NCBI GenBank assembly: GCA_017482205.1
Contig: JAFUNK010000013.1
Coordinates: forward strand, 186,001 to 250,000
Source: Lachnospiraceae bacterium
Lineage (GTDB): Bacteria; Bacillota; Clostridia; Lachnospirales; Lachnospiraceae
Reading direction: 5' to 3'
DNA length: 64,000 nucleotides
Under the pieces are notes generated by a model. It saw only the letters and a list, made by a program, of their open reading frames with translations, had not been told where the DNA came from and searched no databases. Position numbers and translations under genes: made by a program. This document shows, piece after piece, positions 1 to 8,068 of this stretch (position 1 is its first letter; every line of letters starts with the position of its first letter).

Positions 1-2285
1 TCTACGGTTCCTTTTACCTTACCGTTTACCTGAATACCGATTTCAACCGTATTTTCTACCAATGCAGCTTCATCATAGGTGGGCCAAGCTTCAAAAGCGA
101 TGGTATCATCATGACCAAGGCACTGCCACAATTCTTCACCCACATGAGGACAGATACAGGAGAACATCTTAACAAAGCCCTCTGCATACTCTTTGGGGCA
201 CTTACCGGTCTTGTAAGCCGCATTCATGAAAATCATCATCTGGCTGATTGCGGTATTAAAGCCTAACTGTTCGTAGTCAGAAGTTACCTTCTTAACGGTC
301 TGGTGGTATACCTTTGTTAAGTTGTTATCATTTTCAGTGGTGATATTCTCTTCGTTAGTAAAGAATGCCCATACACGGTTGATAAATCTTCTTGCACCAT
401 CTACACCACTGGGATTCCAAGGCTTGGAAACCTCCAAAGGTCCCATGAACATTTCGTATAATCTCAAGGTATCAGCACCGTAATCACGTACTACATCACT
501 GGGATTTACTACGAATTCAGGGAATCTCTTACCCATCTTGATACCGTTGGCACCAAGAATCATACCCTGATGCACCAGTTTCTGGAAAGGCTCTTTTACA
601 GGTGAAAGACCTTTATCGTATAAATAACGATTCCAGATTCTGGAGTAAATCAAATGTCCTACAGCATGCTCAGGACCACCGATATAGAGGTCAACAGGTA
701 ACCAGTGCTTTAACAGTTCCTGATTTGCAAACTCATCCTGATTATTAGGATCAATATATCTCATATAATACCAGCTGGAACCTGCACTACCGGGCATGGT
801 AGAGGTTTCACGAGTACCTTTAATACCATTCTTATCGTACTGCTTCCACTCTTCTGCATTCTCAAGAGGTGCCTTACCGTTCTTACCCTTATAATCATCA
901 AGTTCAGGAAGGATCAACGGTAACTCTTCATCACTCAGTACATGGATATTGCCCTCTGCATCATGCACAACAGGTACGGGTTCACCCCAGTAACGCTGTC
1001 TTGCAAAAATCCACTCACGGAAGTGATAATTAACAGTCTTGCGTGCAACGCCCTGTTTTACGAGCTTGTCGGTAATGGCTTCCTTGGCTTCCTCCACCAC
1101 AAGTCCGGTAAACTCTTCTGAATTCATCAGCTTGCAACCCTTGCCAAGGTATTCTTTCTTCTCAAATGCCTTCTCGCTTACATCACCACCGTCAATAACC
1201 TGAATCATGGGAATGTTATGTGCAATGGCATATTCAAAGTCTCTCTGGTCATGGGAAGGAACCGCCATAACCGCACCTGTACCATAGCTTGCCAAAACGA
1301 AATCACCGATAAACAGAGGTACTTCCTTACCGTTTACTGGGTTAATGGCATAGATGCCCTTTAAAATACATCCGGTCTTGGTCTTGTTAAGTTCGGTACG
1401 GTCCATATCGTTCTTCTTTAAAGTTTCATTGATATAAGCCTGTACTTCCTCAGGATTTTCAATACGGGGCATTAAATCCTTTACAATCTGTCCGTCAGGT
1501 GCCAAAACCATAAAGGTAATACCATAGATGGTTTCGATACAGGTTGTATAGATAGAGAAGCTGCCGCCACCGACAATCTGGAAATCTACTTCTACACCTT
1601 CGGACTTACCAATCCAGTTTCTCTGGATATCCTTGGTGGATTCCGGCCAGTCAATCTCCTCCAAGCCCTCTAAGAGCTTTTCAGCAAATGCAGGCTGATT
1701 GATTACCCATTGCTTCATATTCTTACGGATAACAGGATAACCGCCTCTCTCTGACTTACCGTCAATAACTTCATCGTTAGATAATACAGTACCTAACTCC
1801 TCACACCAGTTTACAGGCATATCTACATACTTCGCATAGCCATCTAAATAAAGCTGTTTAAAAATCCACTGTGTCCACTTATAGAAGCTGGGGTCACTTG
1901 TTGCAATCACTTTAGACCAGTCATAGTCAAAGCCCAATTCCTTAAGCTGCTGGGAAAAAGTCTCAATATTTGTCTGGGTAAAACCGTTTGGATGGTTACC
2001 GGTGCTGACTGCATACTGCTCTGCAGGTAAGCCAAAGGAATCATATCCCATGGGATGCAGTACATTGTAGCCCTGCATACGCTTCATTCTGGACATAATA
2101 TCCGTTGCGGTATATCCTTCCGGATGTCCTGCATGAAGTCCAACGCCTGAAGGATAAGGGAACATATCCAGTGCATAATACTTAGGCTTGCTAAAGTCCC
2201 ATACATCGGTCTTAAAGGTCTGATTCTCTTCCCAATAAGTCTGCCATTTTTTCTCAATCTCTCTAGGATTGTAAATCTTTTCCAT
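1..2285 (-). CDS. leuS: Leucyl-tRNA synthetase, C-terminal end outside window
   Basis: Class I aminoacyl-tRNA synthetase that charges tRNA-Leu in the cytoplasm. The reading frame starts at ATG 2285 and is still open at base 1. About 761 residues are visible, so only the last few dozen of a roughly 800-residue enzyme are missing. The HIGH-type signature reads HAGH near residue 50 (PYPSGVGLHAGHPEGYTATD). The editing (CP1) domain and a tryptophan-rich zinc/insert region follow (SSWYYMRYIDP). The KMSKS loop reads KMGKR (codons at about 519-539), a deviation from the textbook motif. The start is supported by a GGAAAGGAAG ribosome binding site. A Leu-specific T-box leader lies directly upstream and should control expression by uncharged tRNA-Leu. 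The identification is very secure. Confidence 0.97.
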   Translation of the reverse strand, partial: MEKIYNPREIEKKWQTYWEENQTFKTDVWDFSKPKYYALDMFPYPSGVGLHAGHPEGYTATDIMSRMKRMQGYNVLHPMGYDSFGLPAEQYAVSTGNHPNGFTQTNIETFSQQLKELGFDYDWSKVIATSDPSFYKWTQWIFKQLYLDGYAKYVDMPVNWCEELGTVLSNDEVIDGKSERGGYPVIRKNMKQWVINQPAFAEKLLEGLEEIDWPESTKDIQRNWIGKSEGVEVDFQIVGGGSFSIYTTCIETIYGITFMVLAPDGQIVKDLMPRIENPEEVQAYINETLKKNDMDRTELNKTKTGCILKGIYAINPVNGKEVPLFIGDFVLASYGTGAVMAVPSHDQRDFEYAIAHNIPMIQVIDGGDVSEKAFEKKEYLGKGCKLMNSEEFTGLVVEEAKEAITDKLVKQGVARKTVNYHFREWIFARQRYWGEPVPVVHDAEGNIHVLSDEELPLILPELDDYKGKNGKAPLENAEEWKQYDKNGIKGTRETSTMPGSAGSSWYYMRYIDPNNQDEFANQELLKHWLPVDLYIGGPEHAVGHLIYSRIWNRYLYDKGLSPVKEPFQKLVHQGMILGANGIKMGKRFPEFVVNPSDVVRDYGADTLRLYEMFMGPLEVSKPWNPSGVDGARRFINRVWAFFTNEENITTENDNNLTKVYHQTVKKVTSDYEQLGFNTAISQMMIFMNAAYKTGKCPKEYAEGFVKMFSCICPHVGEELWQCLGHDDTIAFEAWPTYDEAALVENTVEIGIQVNGKVKGTV

Positions 2286-2331
2286 TGTTTTCTTCCTTTC
2301 CGAAATATAATAAAGAGTCCTCTTACAGACA

Positions 2332-2348
2332 CACGCGCCAAGCGCGTG
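2332..2348. repeat. Short GC-rich hairpin between leuS attenuator and start codon
   Basis: A perfect 7-bp inverted repeat CACGCGC-CAA-GCGCGTG lies in the leuS 5' UTR after the T-box terminator and about 47 bp before the start codon. It is unusually GC-rich for its surroundings. Its function is unknown; it could stabilise the processed 5' end of the read-through mRNA. Confidence 0.6.
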
Positions 2349-2350
2349 AA

Positions 2351-2396
2351 ATAAAAATAAGCCCTGCTCATCTCACTTAGAGACGAAAGGGCTTTG
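2351..2396 (-). terminator. T-box attenuator terminator of leuS
   Basis: The minus strand has a hairpin with AAGCCCT paired to AGGGCTT around an inner GTCTC/GAGAT-type stem, followed by TATTTTTATTT. It lies directly after the T-box sequence, as expected for the competing terminator. Confidence 0.85.
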
Positions 2397-2665
2397 CTTC
2401 CGTGGTACCACTCTACTTCAAGGACACATTTCTATATTTTTACATAAACCTGATCCTTGCACTCAAAACCTGTAACGGGGTTATCCGCCTACGGCTACAC
2501 ATCAATCAAAGTATTAGCCCGCACTTCATAAGCGGACAACATACATTAAGACTTCACCCAAGGAACTCCGGAATGAGTTCAAAACTGCCTCTTACAACCT
2601 CACACCAACCGATTGCTCTCTGAAAAGAATAAGGTTTCTACTACTTTCCTTCAACGTCTAGAGTT

Positions 2666-2694
2666 ATTGTAAACATTAGTAGCCGGATTGTCAA
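2666..2694 (-). promoter_or_regulatory. Sigma-A promoter of the leuS T-box transcript
   Basis: On the minus strand a perfect -35 TTGACA (2689-2694) and -10 TACAAT (2666-2671) are separated by exactly 17 bp, just upstream of the T-box Stem I. Confidence 0.85.
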
Positions 2695-2750
2695 CCGATT
2701 TTTTCCCGGCAGACCATGTTTAAGTGTTATTAAATTCGGATGCTATTCCA

Positions 2751-3065
2751 TTATATCTTCACAAAAGGAAATTTATTGATAAGTTCCGAATCCATCTCCA
2801 TCATACTTAATAATCTGCTGGCTACGCCGGATGGCTGGTTGGTTCCTGCCTCCCATGCTTCCACTGTCTTATTGGATACGCCCATATAACCCGCAAACAA
2901 TTTCTGTGACAGCCCTGTACTGTTTCTGATTTGTTTTACTTCTTTTGCAGAGTATTCCTTTATAGGTTCAATCGTAACAACTCTTCTTTTTAATTTTTTA
3001 TCTTTGGCATTAGCATCTTCTACTGCCTCGGTTAATCCGGTCATAATGCTTTCATATACACTCAT
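2751..3065 (-). CDS. HTH (XRE/HigA-type) antitoxin-like regulator
   Basis: A small 104-residue DNA-binding protein. The C-terminal half is a helix-turn-helix of the Cro/CI (XRE) type, about residues 40-95, with the typical run IRNSTGLSQKLFAGYMGVS, then TVEAWEAG and a Pro-Ser turn. The N-terminal part is lysine-rich and short, as in HigA/RelB-like antitoxins whose gene follows a RelE/HigB-type toxin gene. Such a toxin gene lies immediately upstream but is broken, leaving the antitoxin as an apparent orphan. AGGAGCGG precedes ATG 3065. It probably represses the promoter at 3287-3316. The family assignment is secure; the antitoxin role is inferred from context. Confidence 0.8.
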   Translation of the reverse strand: MSVYESIMTGLTEAVEDANAKDKKLKRRVVTIEPIKEYSAKEVKQIRNSTGLSQKLFAGYMGVSNKTVEAWEAGTNQPSGVASRLLSMMEMDSELINKFPFVKI

Positions 3066-3080
3066 AATACCGCTCCTTTC

Positions 3081-3263
3081 TTAGAGGCTTTTTTCCAGTA
3101 GGTTAATCATTTTCTCAATGTTATGACATTCTGCTTTTGTAAGATCGTCCTTTTTATAGTGTAATCAAATATCTAATTCCAGTCTTCGCAAATCAGAATC
3201 TAAAAATCCTAAACGATCCCAATTTTTAGAGAACTCGAATGTTTGAATGAATGTTCGTTTCAT
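3081..3263 (-). pseudogene. Decayed RelE/HigB-family toxin gene
   Basis: Reading the minus strand from ATG 3263 gives 32 codons that look like the N terminus of a RelE/HigB-type toxin (MKRTFIQTFEFSKNWDRLG, then an LDSDLRRLE helix). An in-frame TGA follows. The same frame then continues with DDLTKAECHNIEKMINLLEK and ends at TAA 3081-3083. The second part is the typical C-terminal helix of this toxin family (K-x-x-LTKAE...I..LI..LE). The middle of a normal protein of about 110 residues, including the catalytic strands, is missing. This fits an internal deletion with loss of function. Both halves and the downstream antitoxin are in the usual toxin-antitoxin order. The family match is from recall, without a database search. 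Confidence 0.78.
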
Positions 3264-3286
3264 TGGTAAGTTCACCTTGCCCTTCC

Positions 3287-3316
3287 ATCTTACCCCATTA
3301 AATAGGGTGTTGTCAA
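3287..3316 (-). promoter_or_regulatory. Promoter of the toxin remnant/antitoxin operon
   Basis: On the minus strand -35 TTGACA (3311-3316) and -10 TAAGAT (3287-3292) are separated by 18 bp, about 24 bp before the toxin ATG. The remaining stretch up to 3512 is AT-rich and shows nothing else convincing. Confidence 0.7.
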
Positions 3317-3512
3317 TTTTTTTTTGGAAATTTACCAAGATTTTTATTTCGTTTGAAACAAAATAGAAATATGTAGTCTTATTGACCTGATAAATAAAGA
3401 ATTATAGATTGTTAATTTAAAATCTACGATATAGCGATTATATCACATTTTTACCCAAAATACAATATAATTATATGAATTTCTATAATGAAAAACCGTC
3501 AAATACAACAAA

Positions 3513-3542
3513 GCAGGATTGCCGCAAACACAACAATCCTGC
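3513..3542 (-). terminator. Terminator after the EF-G-like gene
   Basis: An inverted repeat GCAGGATTG (3513-3521) / CAATCCTGC (3534-3542) lies 29 bp past the stop codon, followed on the minus strand by TTTGTTGTATTTG. Confidence 0.75.
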
Positions 3543-3570
3543 CTAAATACTTTAATATGCAATTATTAGC

Positions 3571-5661
3571 TTACGCTTCTTCGCCGCTTGCTACCTTATC
3601 TGCTCTTGCTGCCACTTCTTTTGCCTGTACATCGGAGGGTGCCTGCTCATAGCGGGCAAATTCGTAAGCATATTCGCCACGTCCGCCTGTCATGGAACGT
3701 AAGTCCGTGCAATAACCATAGAGGCTGCTCATAGGAATATCCGCTTCAATAACCTGCTTACCGCCGGCAACGGGGTTCATACCCAACACGCGACCACGAC
3801 GTTTGTTTAAGTCACCCATAATATCACCGGTATAGGCATCCGGTACAGTTACCTTTAAAGAGGCAATCGGCTCTAACAGGATGGGTCCAGCTTCCATAAA
3901 GCCCTTCTTAAATGCCTGAATGGTTGCCATCTTAAACGCCATTTCTGAAGAGTCAACCGCATGGTAAGAACCATCGTAAAGAACTGCTTTTACACCAACT
4001 ACCGGATATGCAGCCATAGGTCCTTTCACCACGGAATCCTGTAAACCTTTTTCTACTGCGGGGAAGAAGTTCTTAGGCACTGCACCACCAACTACTTCCT
4101 GTTCAAATACATAAGGAGTCTCTAAATCGCCGGATGCTGAGAAACGCATCTTTACATGACCGTACTGACCATGTCCGCCGGACTGCTTTTTGTACTTGTA
4201 TTCTACATCCGAATTTTTCTTAATGGTTTCCTTGTACGCAATCTTAGGCTGGCTTAGTTCAATTTCGACCTTGTACTCATTTAACAGACGGCTGGCAATA
4301 ATTTCCAGATGCTGTTCGCCCATACCGTAAAGCAGAGTCTGACGGTTTTCAGCGTCATTTACCATCTTTAAAGTCTGGTCTTCATGGGTCATCTTCTGCA
4401 ATGCCTGTGAAATCTTATCGATATCTGCCTTGTCTTTAGGTTTATAACGCATATATGTATAAGGGGTAGAAATCTTCCACTTACCATACTTAATCGTGGT
4501 TGCCTTGGTAGATAAGCTGTTACCTGTTCTTGCTGCGGTTAACTTCGCTAATGCACCCAAGTCACCTGCATGCAATTCAGGCACTTCAATCGGCTTGTTG
4601 CCCTGTAATACATACAACTTACCAATCTTTTCTTCAATATCTCTGTCCACGTTATAGATTACATCGTCAGTCTTTAATACGCCCGAATTTACCTTAATTA
4701 AGGAATACTTACCGATAAACGGATCAACAATGGTCTTCCAAATATAAGCAGATTTTGCCTTGGAGAAATCATAATCTGCATGGTAAATATCATTGGTCTT
4801 CATATTAATACCTGCAACCTCACGGTTTTCGGGACTGGGCATATATTTAATAATATCGTCAAGCAGTGTATAAACACCCTGGCATAAAGTATTAGAACCC
4901 ATACTCATGGGAACGATGCTACCGTCACAAACATTGGTCCGAAGTGCTGCACGGATTTCCGCTTCCGAAAAAGTTTCTCCACCGAAATAGCGTTCCATCA
5001 TTTCTTCACTGGTTTCTGCAACCGCTTCCATTAAGGTATCACGGCAAATCTGTAAATTTGCCTTATTGTACTCGGGTACTTCACAAGGAACAACTTCCTT
5101 ACCCTGCCATCTGTTACCGGTTTCGGAAATTACATTGACATAACCTACAAACTTCTCATTTTCACGGATAGGTAAATTGAACGGTGCCATCTTCTTACCG
5201 TATTTTTCAGTCATATCTTCCACTACCTGACGGAAGGATGCATTGTCCACATCCATATTGGTAACATATACAAAGCGGGGAATCTTGTACTTTTCGCAAA
5301 GTTCCCAAGCCTTTTCGGTACCAACTTCCATACCGGACTTACCGTTTACTACGATAATCGCTGCACCTGCCGCACAAAGTGCTTCTTCTACTTCTCCTAC
5401 AAAGTCAAAATAACCGGGTGTATCCAAAATATTAATTTTATATCCTTCCCACTCAATCGGAATCACCGATGTAGAAATGGAAAACTGTCTCTTCTGTTCT
5501 TCTTTGCTGTAATCACTTACGGTATTGCCGTCAGTTACCTTGCCCATACGGGAGGTAATACCGGAAAGATATGCCATTGCTTCTGCCAAACTGGTCTTGC
5601 CGGAGCCTCCATGTCCCAATAAAACTACGTTACGAATCTTGTCGGTTGTGTAAACTTTCAT
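3571..5661 (-). CDS. EF-G-like translational GTPase (EF-G paralogue)
   Basis: A 696-residue GTPase with the full EF-G domain order: G domain (about 1-275), domain II, then domains III-V. The latter carry the domain IV signature GGHGQYGHVKMRF and the C-terminal RRGRVLGMNPVAGGKQVIEA. The P-loop is GHGGSGKT and G3 is DTPGYFDF. Switch I is EEQKRQFSIS rather than the canonical EQERGITI, and the NKxD position reads TNMD. These differences place it with the EF-G2-like or auxiliary EF-G group rather than the canonical FusA of the str operon. No ribosomal-protein genes surround it. Likely roles are translocation or ribosome recycling under special conditions, which remains inference. It is transcribed alone from its own promoter. 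Confidence 0.88.
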   Translation of the reverse strand: MKVYTTDKIRNVVLLGHGGSGKTSLAEAMAYLSGITSRMGKVTDGNTVSDYSKEEQKRQFSISTSVIPIEWEGYKINILDTPGYFDFVGEVEEALCAAGAAIIVVNGKSGMEVGTEKAWELCEKYKIPRFVYVTNMDVDNASFRQVVEDMTEKYGKKMAPFNLPIRENEKFVGYVNVISETGNRWQGKEVVPCEVPEYNKANLQICRDTLMEAVAETSEEMMERYFGGETFSEAEIRAALRTNVCDGSIVPMSMGSNTLCQGVYTLLDDIIKYMPSPENREVAGINMKTNDIYHADYDFSKAKSAYIWKTIVDPFIGKYSLIKVNSGVLKTDDVIYNVDRDIEEKIGKLYVLQGNKPIEVPELHAGDLGALAKLTAARTGNSLSTKATTIKYGKWKISTPYTYMRYKPKDKADIDKISQALQKMTHEDQTLKMVNDAENRQTLLYGMGEQHLEIIASRLLNEYKVEIELSQPKIAYKETIKKNSDVEYKYKKQSGGHGQYGHVKMRFSASGDLETPYVFEQEVVGGAVPKNFFPAVEKGLQDSVVKGPMAAYPVVGVKAVLYDGSYHAVDSSEMAFKMATIQAFKKGFMEAGPILLEPIASLKVTVPDAYTGDIMGDLNKRRGRVLGMNPVAGGKQVIEADIPMSSLYGYCTDLRSMTGGRGEYAYEFARYEQAPSDVQAKEVAARADKVASGEEA

Positions 5662-5736
5662 AATCGTCGTGTCCTTTCCCTCTAGTTATTAGTATTTATC
5701 CCCATAAATAACCCGTTTTCAAAATACTATGGGTAT

Positions 5737-5765
5737 ATTTTACTAAATTTTCTCCCAAATTACAA
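5737..5765 (-). promoter_or_regulatory. Promoter of the EF-G-like gene
   Basis: On the minus strand TTGTAA (5760-5765) and TAAAAT (5737-5742) are 17 bp apart, about 75 bp before the start codon. Confidence 0.6.
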
Positions 5766-5873
5766 GTTAAATGATACAATTTACACACATTTTTAAAACA
5801 ATTTTATTGTTTTCTGCTTAATTTAATTAGAATATATTCACTTACCAATTGTTATCTCTTAATTTGCAGCCTA

Positions 5874-5902
5874 TTGACTTTCGCACTTTAAAGTGTTAGA
5901 AT
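5874..5902 (+). promoter_or_regulatory. tyrA promoter with a palindrome in its spacer
   Basis: -35 TTGACT (5874-5879) and -10 TAGAAT (5897-5902) are separated by 17 bp. The spacer contains the perfect 12-bp palindrome CACTTTAAAGTG (5884-5895), placed where a dimeric repressor could block RNA polymerase. The start codon is about 37 bp downstream. Confidence 0.75.
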
Positions 5903-5939
5903 TTGACAAAACGCAAAAATCTGTTAAGAGGTATCTGTT

Positions 5940-7031
5940 ATGGCTGGATTAACTTGTGGTTTTATTGGTTTAGGTCTGATTGGCGGCTCCATTGCCAAAG
6001 CCCTGAAAGCATATGACGCATCTATTAAAATAATTGCATATGATATCAATGAACAGTCCCTTGTCTTAGCAAAAACAGAGGGCATTGCTGATATGACGCT
6101 TTCCAATATCGATGCGTCTTTTTCTGCATGCGATTATATATTTTTATGCGCACCGGTTTCCCACAATGACGAAAATCTTTCAAAATTAAAAGAACTGATT
6201 TCGCCAGACTGCATTCTGACCGATGTAGGTAGTGTAAAAAGCACCACCCACAGGCATGTGGCAGAAATGGCTCTTAACGGTCAGTTTATCGGCGGACACC
6301 CCATGGCAGGCAGCGAACGCATCGGTTACCAGAATTCAAAAGCGTCGCTTTTGCAGAATGCTTATTACATTCTGACTCCTACTGCAGAAGTTCCCTTGGA
6401 AAAACTGGATGACTACCGTAGTCTTGTACAGAAAATGGGGGCCATTCCACTTGTACTCTCCTATGAACAGCATGATTTTGTTACCGCAGGTATCAGTCAT
6501 CTGCCTCATGTCATTGCTTCCTCTTTAGTAAATTTGGTACGTGACACAGACTCAGAAGACGGTATTATGAAAATGATTGCCGCCGGCGGTTTTAAAGATA
6601 TTACACGTATTGCCTCTTCCTCTCCTGTAATGTGGCAACAAATTTGTCTGACAAACGGCGAAAACATTTCCCGTCTGTTACAGGATTACATAGATGCTCT
6701 TATTCAGGCAAAAGCTGCTCTGGATACCAAGGATGCAGATACCCTTTATGATTTTTTCAATTCTGCACGTACTTACAGGGAATCTTTTGTAAATGCTTCC
6801 AGTGGGCCTATTAAGCGCGCTTTTGACATGACGGTAGATATTGCCGACAAGCCCGGTGCACTGGCAAATGTTGTAAATCTTTTGGCAGCCAAAAATCTAA
6901 GTATTAAAAATATCGGTATCACCCACAACCGCGAATCTGCGGAAGGTTCCATGCATATTGAATTTTATGACGAACTTTCCGTCAATACTGCAAAAGAGCT
7001 TTTGACTGTTGTAGGTTATAATTGTAAATAA
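5940..7031 (+). CDS. tyrA: Prephenate dehydrogenase with C-terminal ACT domain
   Basis: Oxidative decarboxylation of prephenate to 4-hydroxyphenylpyruvate, the committed step of tyrosine synthesis. The 363-residue protein begins with a Rossmann NAD(P) motif GFIGLGLIGGSIAKAL (about residues 7-22). It contains the TyrA catalytic-region motif GGHPMAGSE (about 118-126) and the helical dimer domain. A C-terminal ACT domain follows (from about residue 295, DMTVDIADKPGALANVVNLL), which normally mediates allosteric control by tyrosine. The start at 5940 has an AAGAGG ribosome binding site. It stands alone between divergent and convergent neighbours. No other aromatic pathway genes are in the window. 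Confidence 0.95.
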   Translation: MAGLTCGFIGLGLIGGSIAKALKAYDASIKIIAYDINEQSLVLAKTEGIADMTLSNIDASFSACDYIFLCAPVSHNDENLSKLKELISPDCILTDVGSVKSTTHRHVAEMALNGQFIGGHPMAGSERIGYQNSKASLLQNAYYILTPTAEVPLEKLDDYRSLVQKMGAIPLVLSYEQHDFVTAGISHLPHVIASSLVNLVRDTDSEDGIMKMIAAGGFKDITRIASSSPVMWQQICLTNGENISRLLQDYIDALIQAKAALDTKDADTLYDFFNSARTYRESFVNASSGPIKRAFDMTVDIADKPGALANVVNLLAAKNLSIKNIGITHNRESAEGSMHIEFYDELSVNTAKELLTVVGYNCK

Positions 7032-7035
7032 AAAG

Positions 7036-7085
7036 CACCCCGGTGCTGATATGCCTCAAAAAACAGGCTGTCACAAGCACCGGGG
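7036..7085. terminator. Bidirectional terminator between tyrA and the VanZ-family gene
   Basis: A 10-bp perfect stem CCCCGGTGCT (7038-7047) / AGCACCGGGG (7076-7085) encloses an inner GCCT/AGGC stem. Both outer flanks are T-rich when read outward (ATTTATTATT on plus, TGCTTTTTATTT on minus). Confidence 0.85.
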
Positions 7086-7135
7086 ATTTATTATTCCTCA
7101 ATATAATTATTTATATCAAAAAAGGTGTTCTACAT

Positions 7136-7618
7136 TTAGTTTTTTCCAATAAATCTTTTATACAATCCGCTGCAAAACCAAATTCCCGTTATTCCGCCAC
7201 AGGTATCCAATATCACATCTGCTATTCTGCCTGCTCTGTCCGGTACAAACAACTGGTGCAATTCATCTGCCGCGGCCGAAAAAATCACCCACAATACGGA
7301 TATCCAAAATCTTCGTTTATTGCCTGAAACAGGATAATACAACATGGTATAAACCAAGATTCCCATTAACGCATATTCCAGAAAATGAGCCGTTTTCCGA
7401 ATAGGGTGTTCTAATTTTACCGCAAGGTCAGTTAGTTCATCCGTTTGCATACGTCCACCGGTCAAAAAATCCAAGGCTTTAACCAGAGAATCCGAAACAC
7501 CCATACTGATATTGCCGGAGGTTTCCCCATCCTGTGCAGAAAAAGAAAAAATTGTCCCGTACAATAAAACCAGCAGTAACCCCGCAATCAGGGTTACTGC
7601 CACCTTTTTACTCTTCAT
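7136..7618 (-). CDS. VanZ-family membrane protein
   Basis: A 160-residue protein with about four hydrophobic segments. It has the VanZ-like family pattern: an N-terminal helix ending in FSFSAQDG, a central RKTAHFLEYALMGIL segment with conserved K/H/E, and ISVLWVIFSAAADELHQLFVPDRAGRIADVILDTCGG near the C terminus. VanZ-type proteins are linked to low-level teicoplanin resistance in one system, but most family members have no known role and resistance should not be assumed. Its ATG overlaps the stop of the PilZ gene (TAATG), so the two are translationally coupled. Confidence 0.88.
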   Translation of the reverse strand: MKSKKVAVTLIAGLLLVLLYGTIFSFSAQDGETSGNISMGVSDSLVKALDFLTGGRMQTDELTDLAVKLEHPIRKTAHFLEYALMGILVYTMLYYPVSGNKRRFWISVLWVIFSAAADELHQLFVPDRAGRIADVILDTCGGITGIWFCSGLYKRFIGKN

Positions 7619-7950
7619 TATGCATTCTCTTCCACTGTCTGATATACTTCAATTCTGGCTGCATCCATCTCCGGCATACCTACAAAAATCGCACCATATG
7701 CAATAGTATCACCTTTTTTCTCGATACGCACGATTTCCAGAATGGCATGCAAAACTTCCTTGGTCCAGATTGTCAGATATGCTTCATAAACCGCACCGAT
7801 GGTCAACGGTGTGTCACAATTGAATCCCACACCGGACTTAGATACATCTACCACTTCAATATCCAGCTCTTCCTGTACACCGTTGTCCAGACGCTTCACC
7901 ACGATTTTGGACTGTAACTGTGTTCTTTTTGATTTTCTTCTCTCTTCCAT
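7618..7950 (-). CDS. PilZ-domain c-di-GMP receptor
   Basis: A 110-residue single-domain protein. The N terminus carries the RxxxR motif (RKSKR, about residues 4-8) and the second binding motif is D-V-S-K-S-G (about 37-42), matching (D/N)xSxxG. Both halves of the c-di-GMP binding signature are therefore intact. The rest is a beta barrel (GAVYEAYLTIW, AYGAIFVGM). It probably acts as a cytoplasmic adaptor whose target is unknown. A phosphodiesterase of the same signalling system lies about 8 kb away. Confidence 0.9.
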   Translation of the reverse strand: MEERRKSKRTQLQSKIVVKRLDNGVQEELDIEVVDVSKSGVGFNCDTPLTIGAVYEAYLTIWTKEVLHAILEIVRIEKKGDTIAYGAIFVGMPEMDAARIEVYQTVEENA

Positions 7951-8003
7951 AAGTTCACCCTTCTGCGTAACCCGCCTTATAAATTTCTTTACAAGCTTTT
8001 TTT

Positions 8004-8032
8004 ATTATAACAAAGCAGTCAAAAAATGTAAA
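8004..8032 (-). promoter_or_regulatory. Promoter for PilZ and VanZ-like genes
   Basis: On the minus strand TTTACA (8027-8032) and a perfect TATAAT (8004-8009) are 17 bp apart, about 55 bp before the PilZ start. Confidence 0.65.
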
Positions 8033-8068
8033 TATCCCAACTATCGTATAAACATGTCAGCCCCGAAG

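Larger units (their letters stand above)
2286..2660 (-). promoter_or_regulatory. T-box leader of leuS (Leu specifier CTC)
   Basis: The minus strand carries the conserved T-box core AGAGTGGTACCACG at 2401-2414, followed by an intrinsic terminator at 2351-2396. Upstream is a Stem I-like region with the AGAGAG start and GGTTGGTG element. The specifier region reads GAA-CTC-ATTCCGGAG, with codon CTC (Leu) at 2575-2577, matching the downstream leuS gene. Uncharged tRNA-Leu should stabilise the antiterminator. The positions are read directly; the mechanism is established for the T-box family. Confidence 0.93.

Noticed and set aside
2402..2623. 73-codon plus-strand frame
   Set aside because: It lies antisense to the leuS T-box leader, whose conserved RNA elements explain the sequence.
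3165..3167. In-frame TGA in the toxin remnant as selenocysteine
   Set aside because: No conserved Cys is expected there, no SECIS-like hairpin is evident and the middle of the protein is missing.
7136..7618. Glycopeptide resistance gene
   Set aside because: VanZ-family membership alone does not show resistance, and no van operon genes are nearby.
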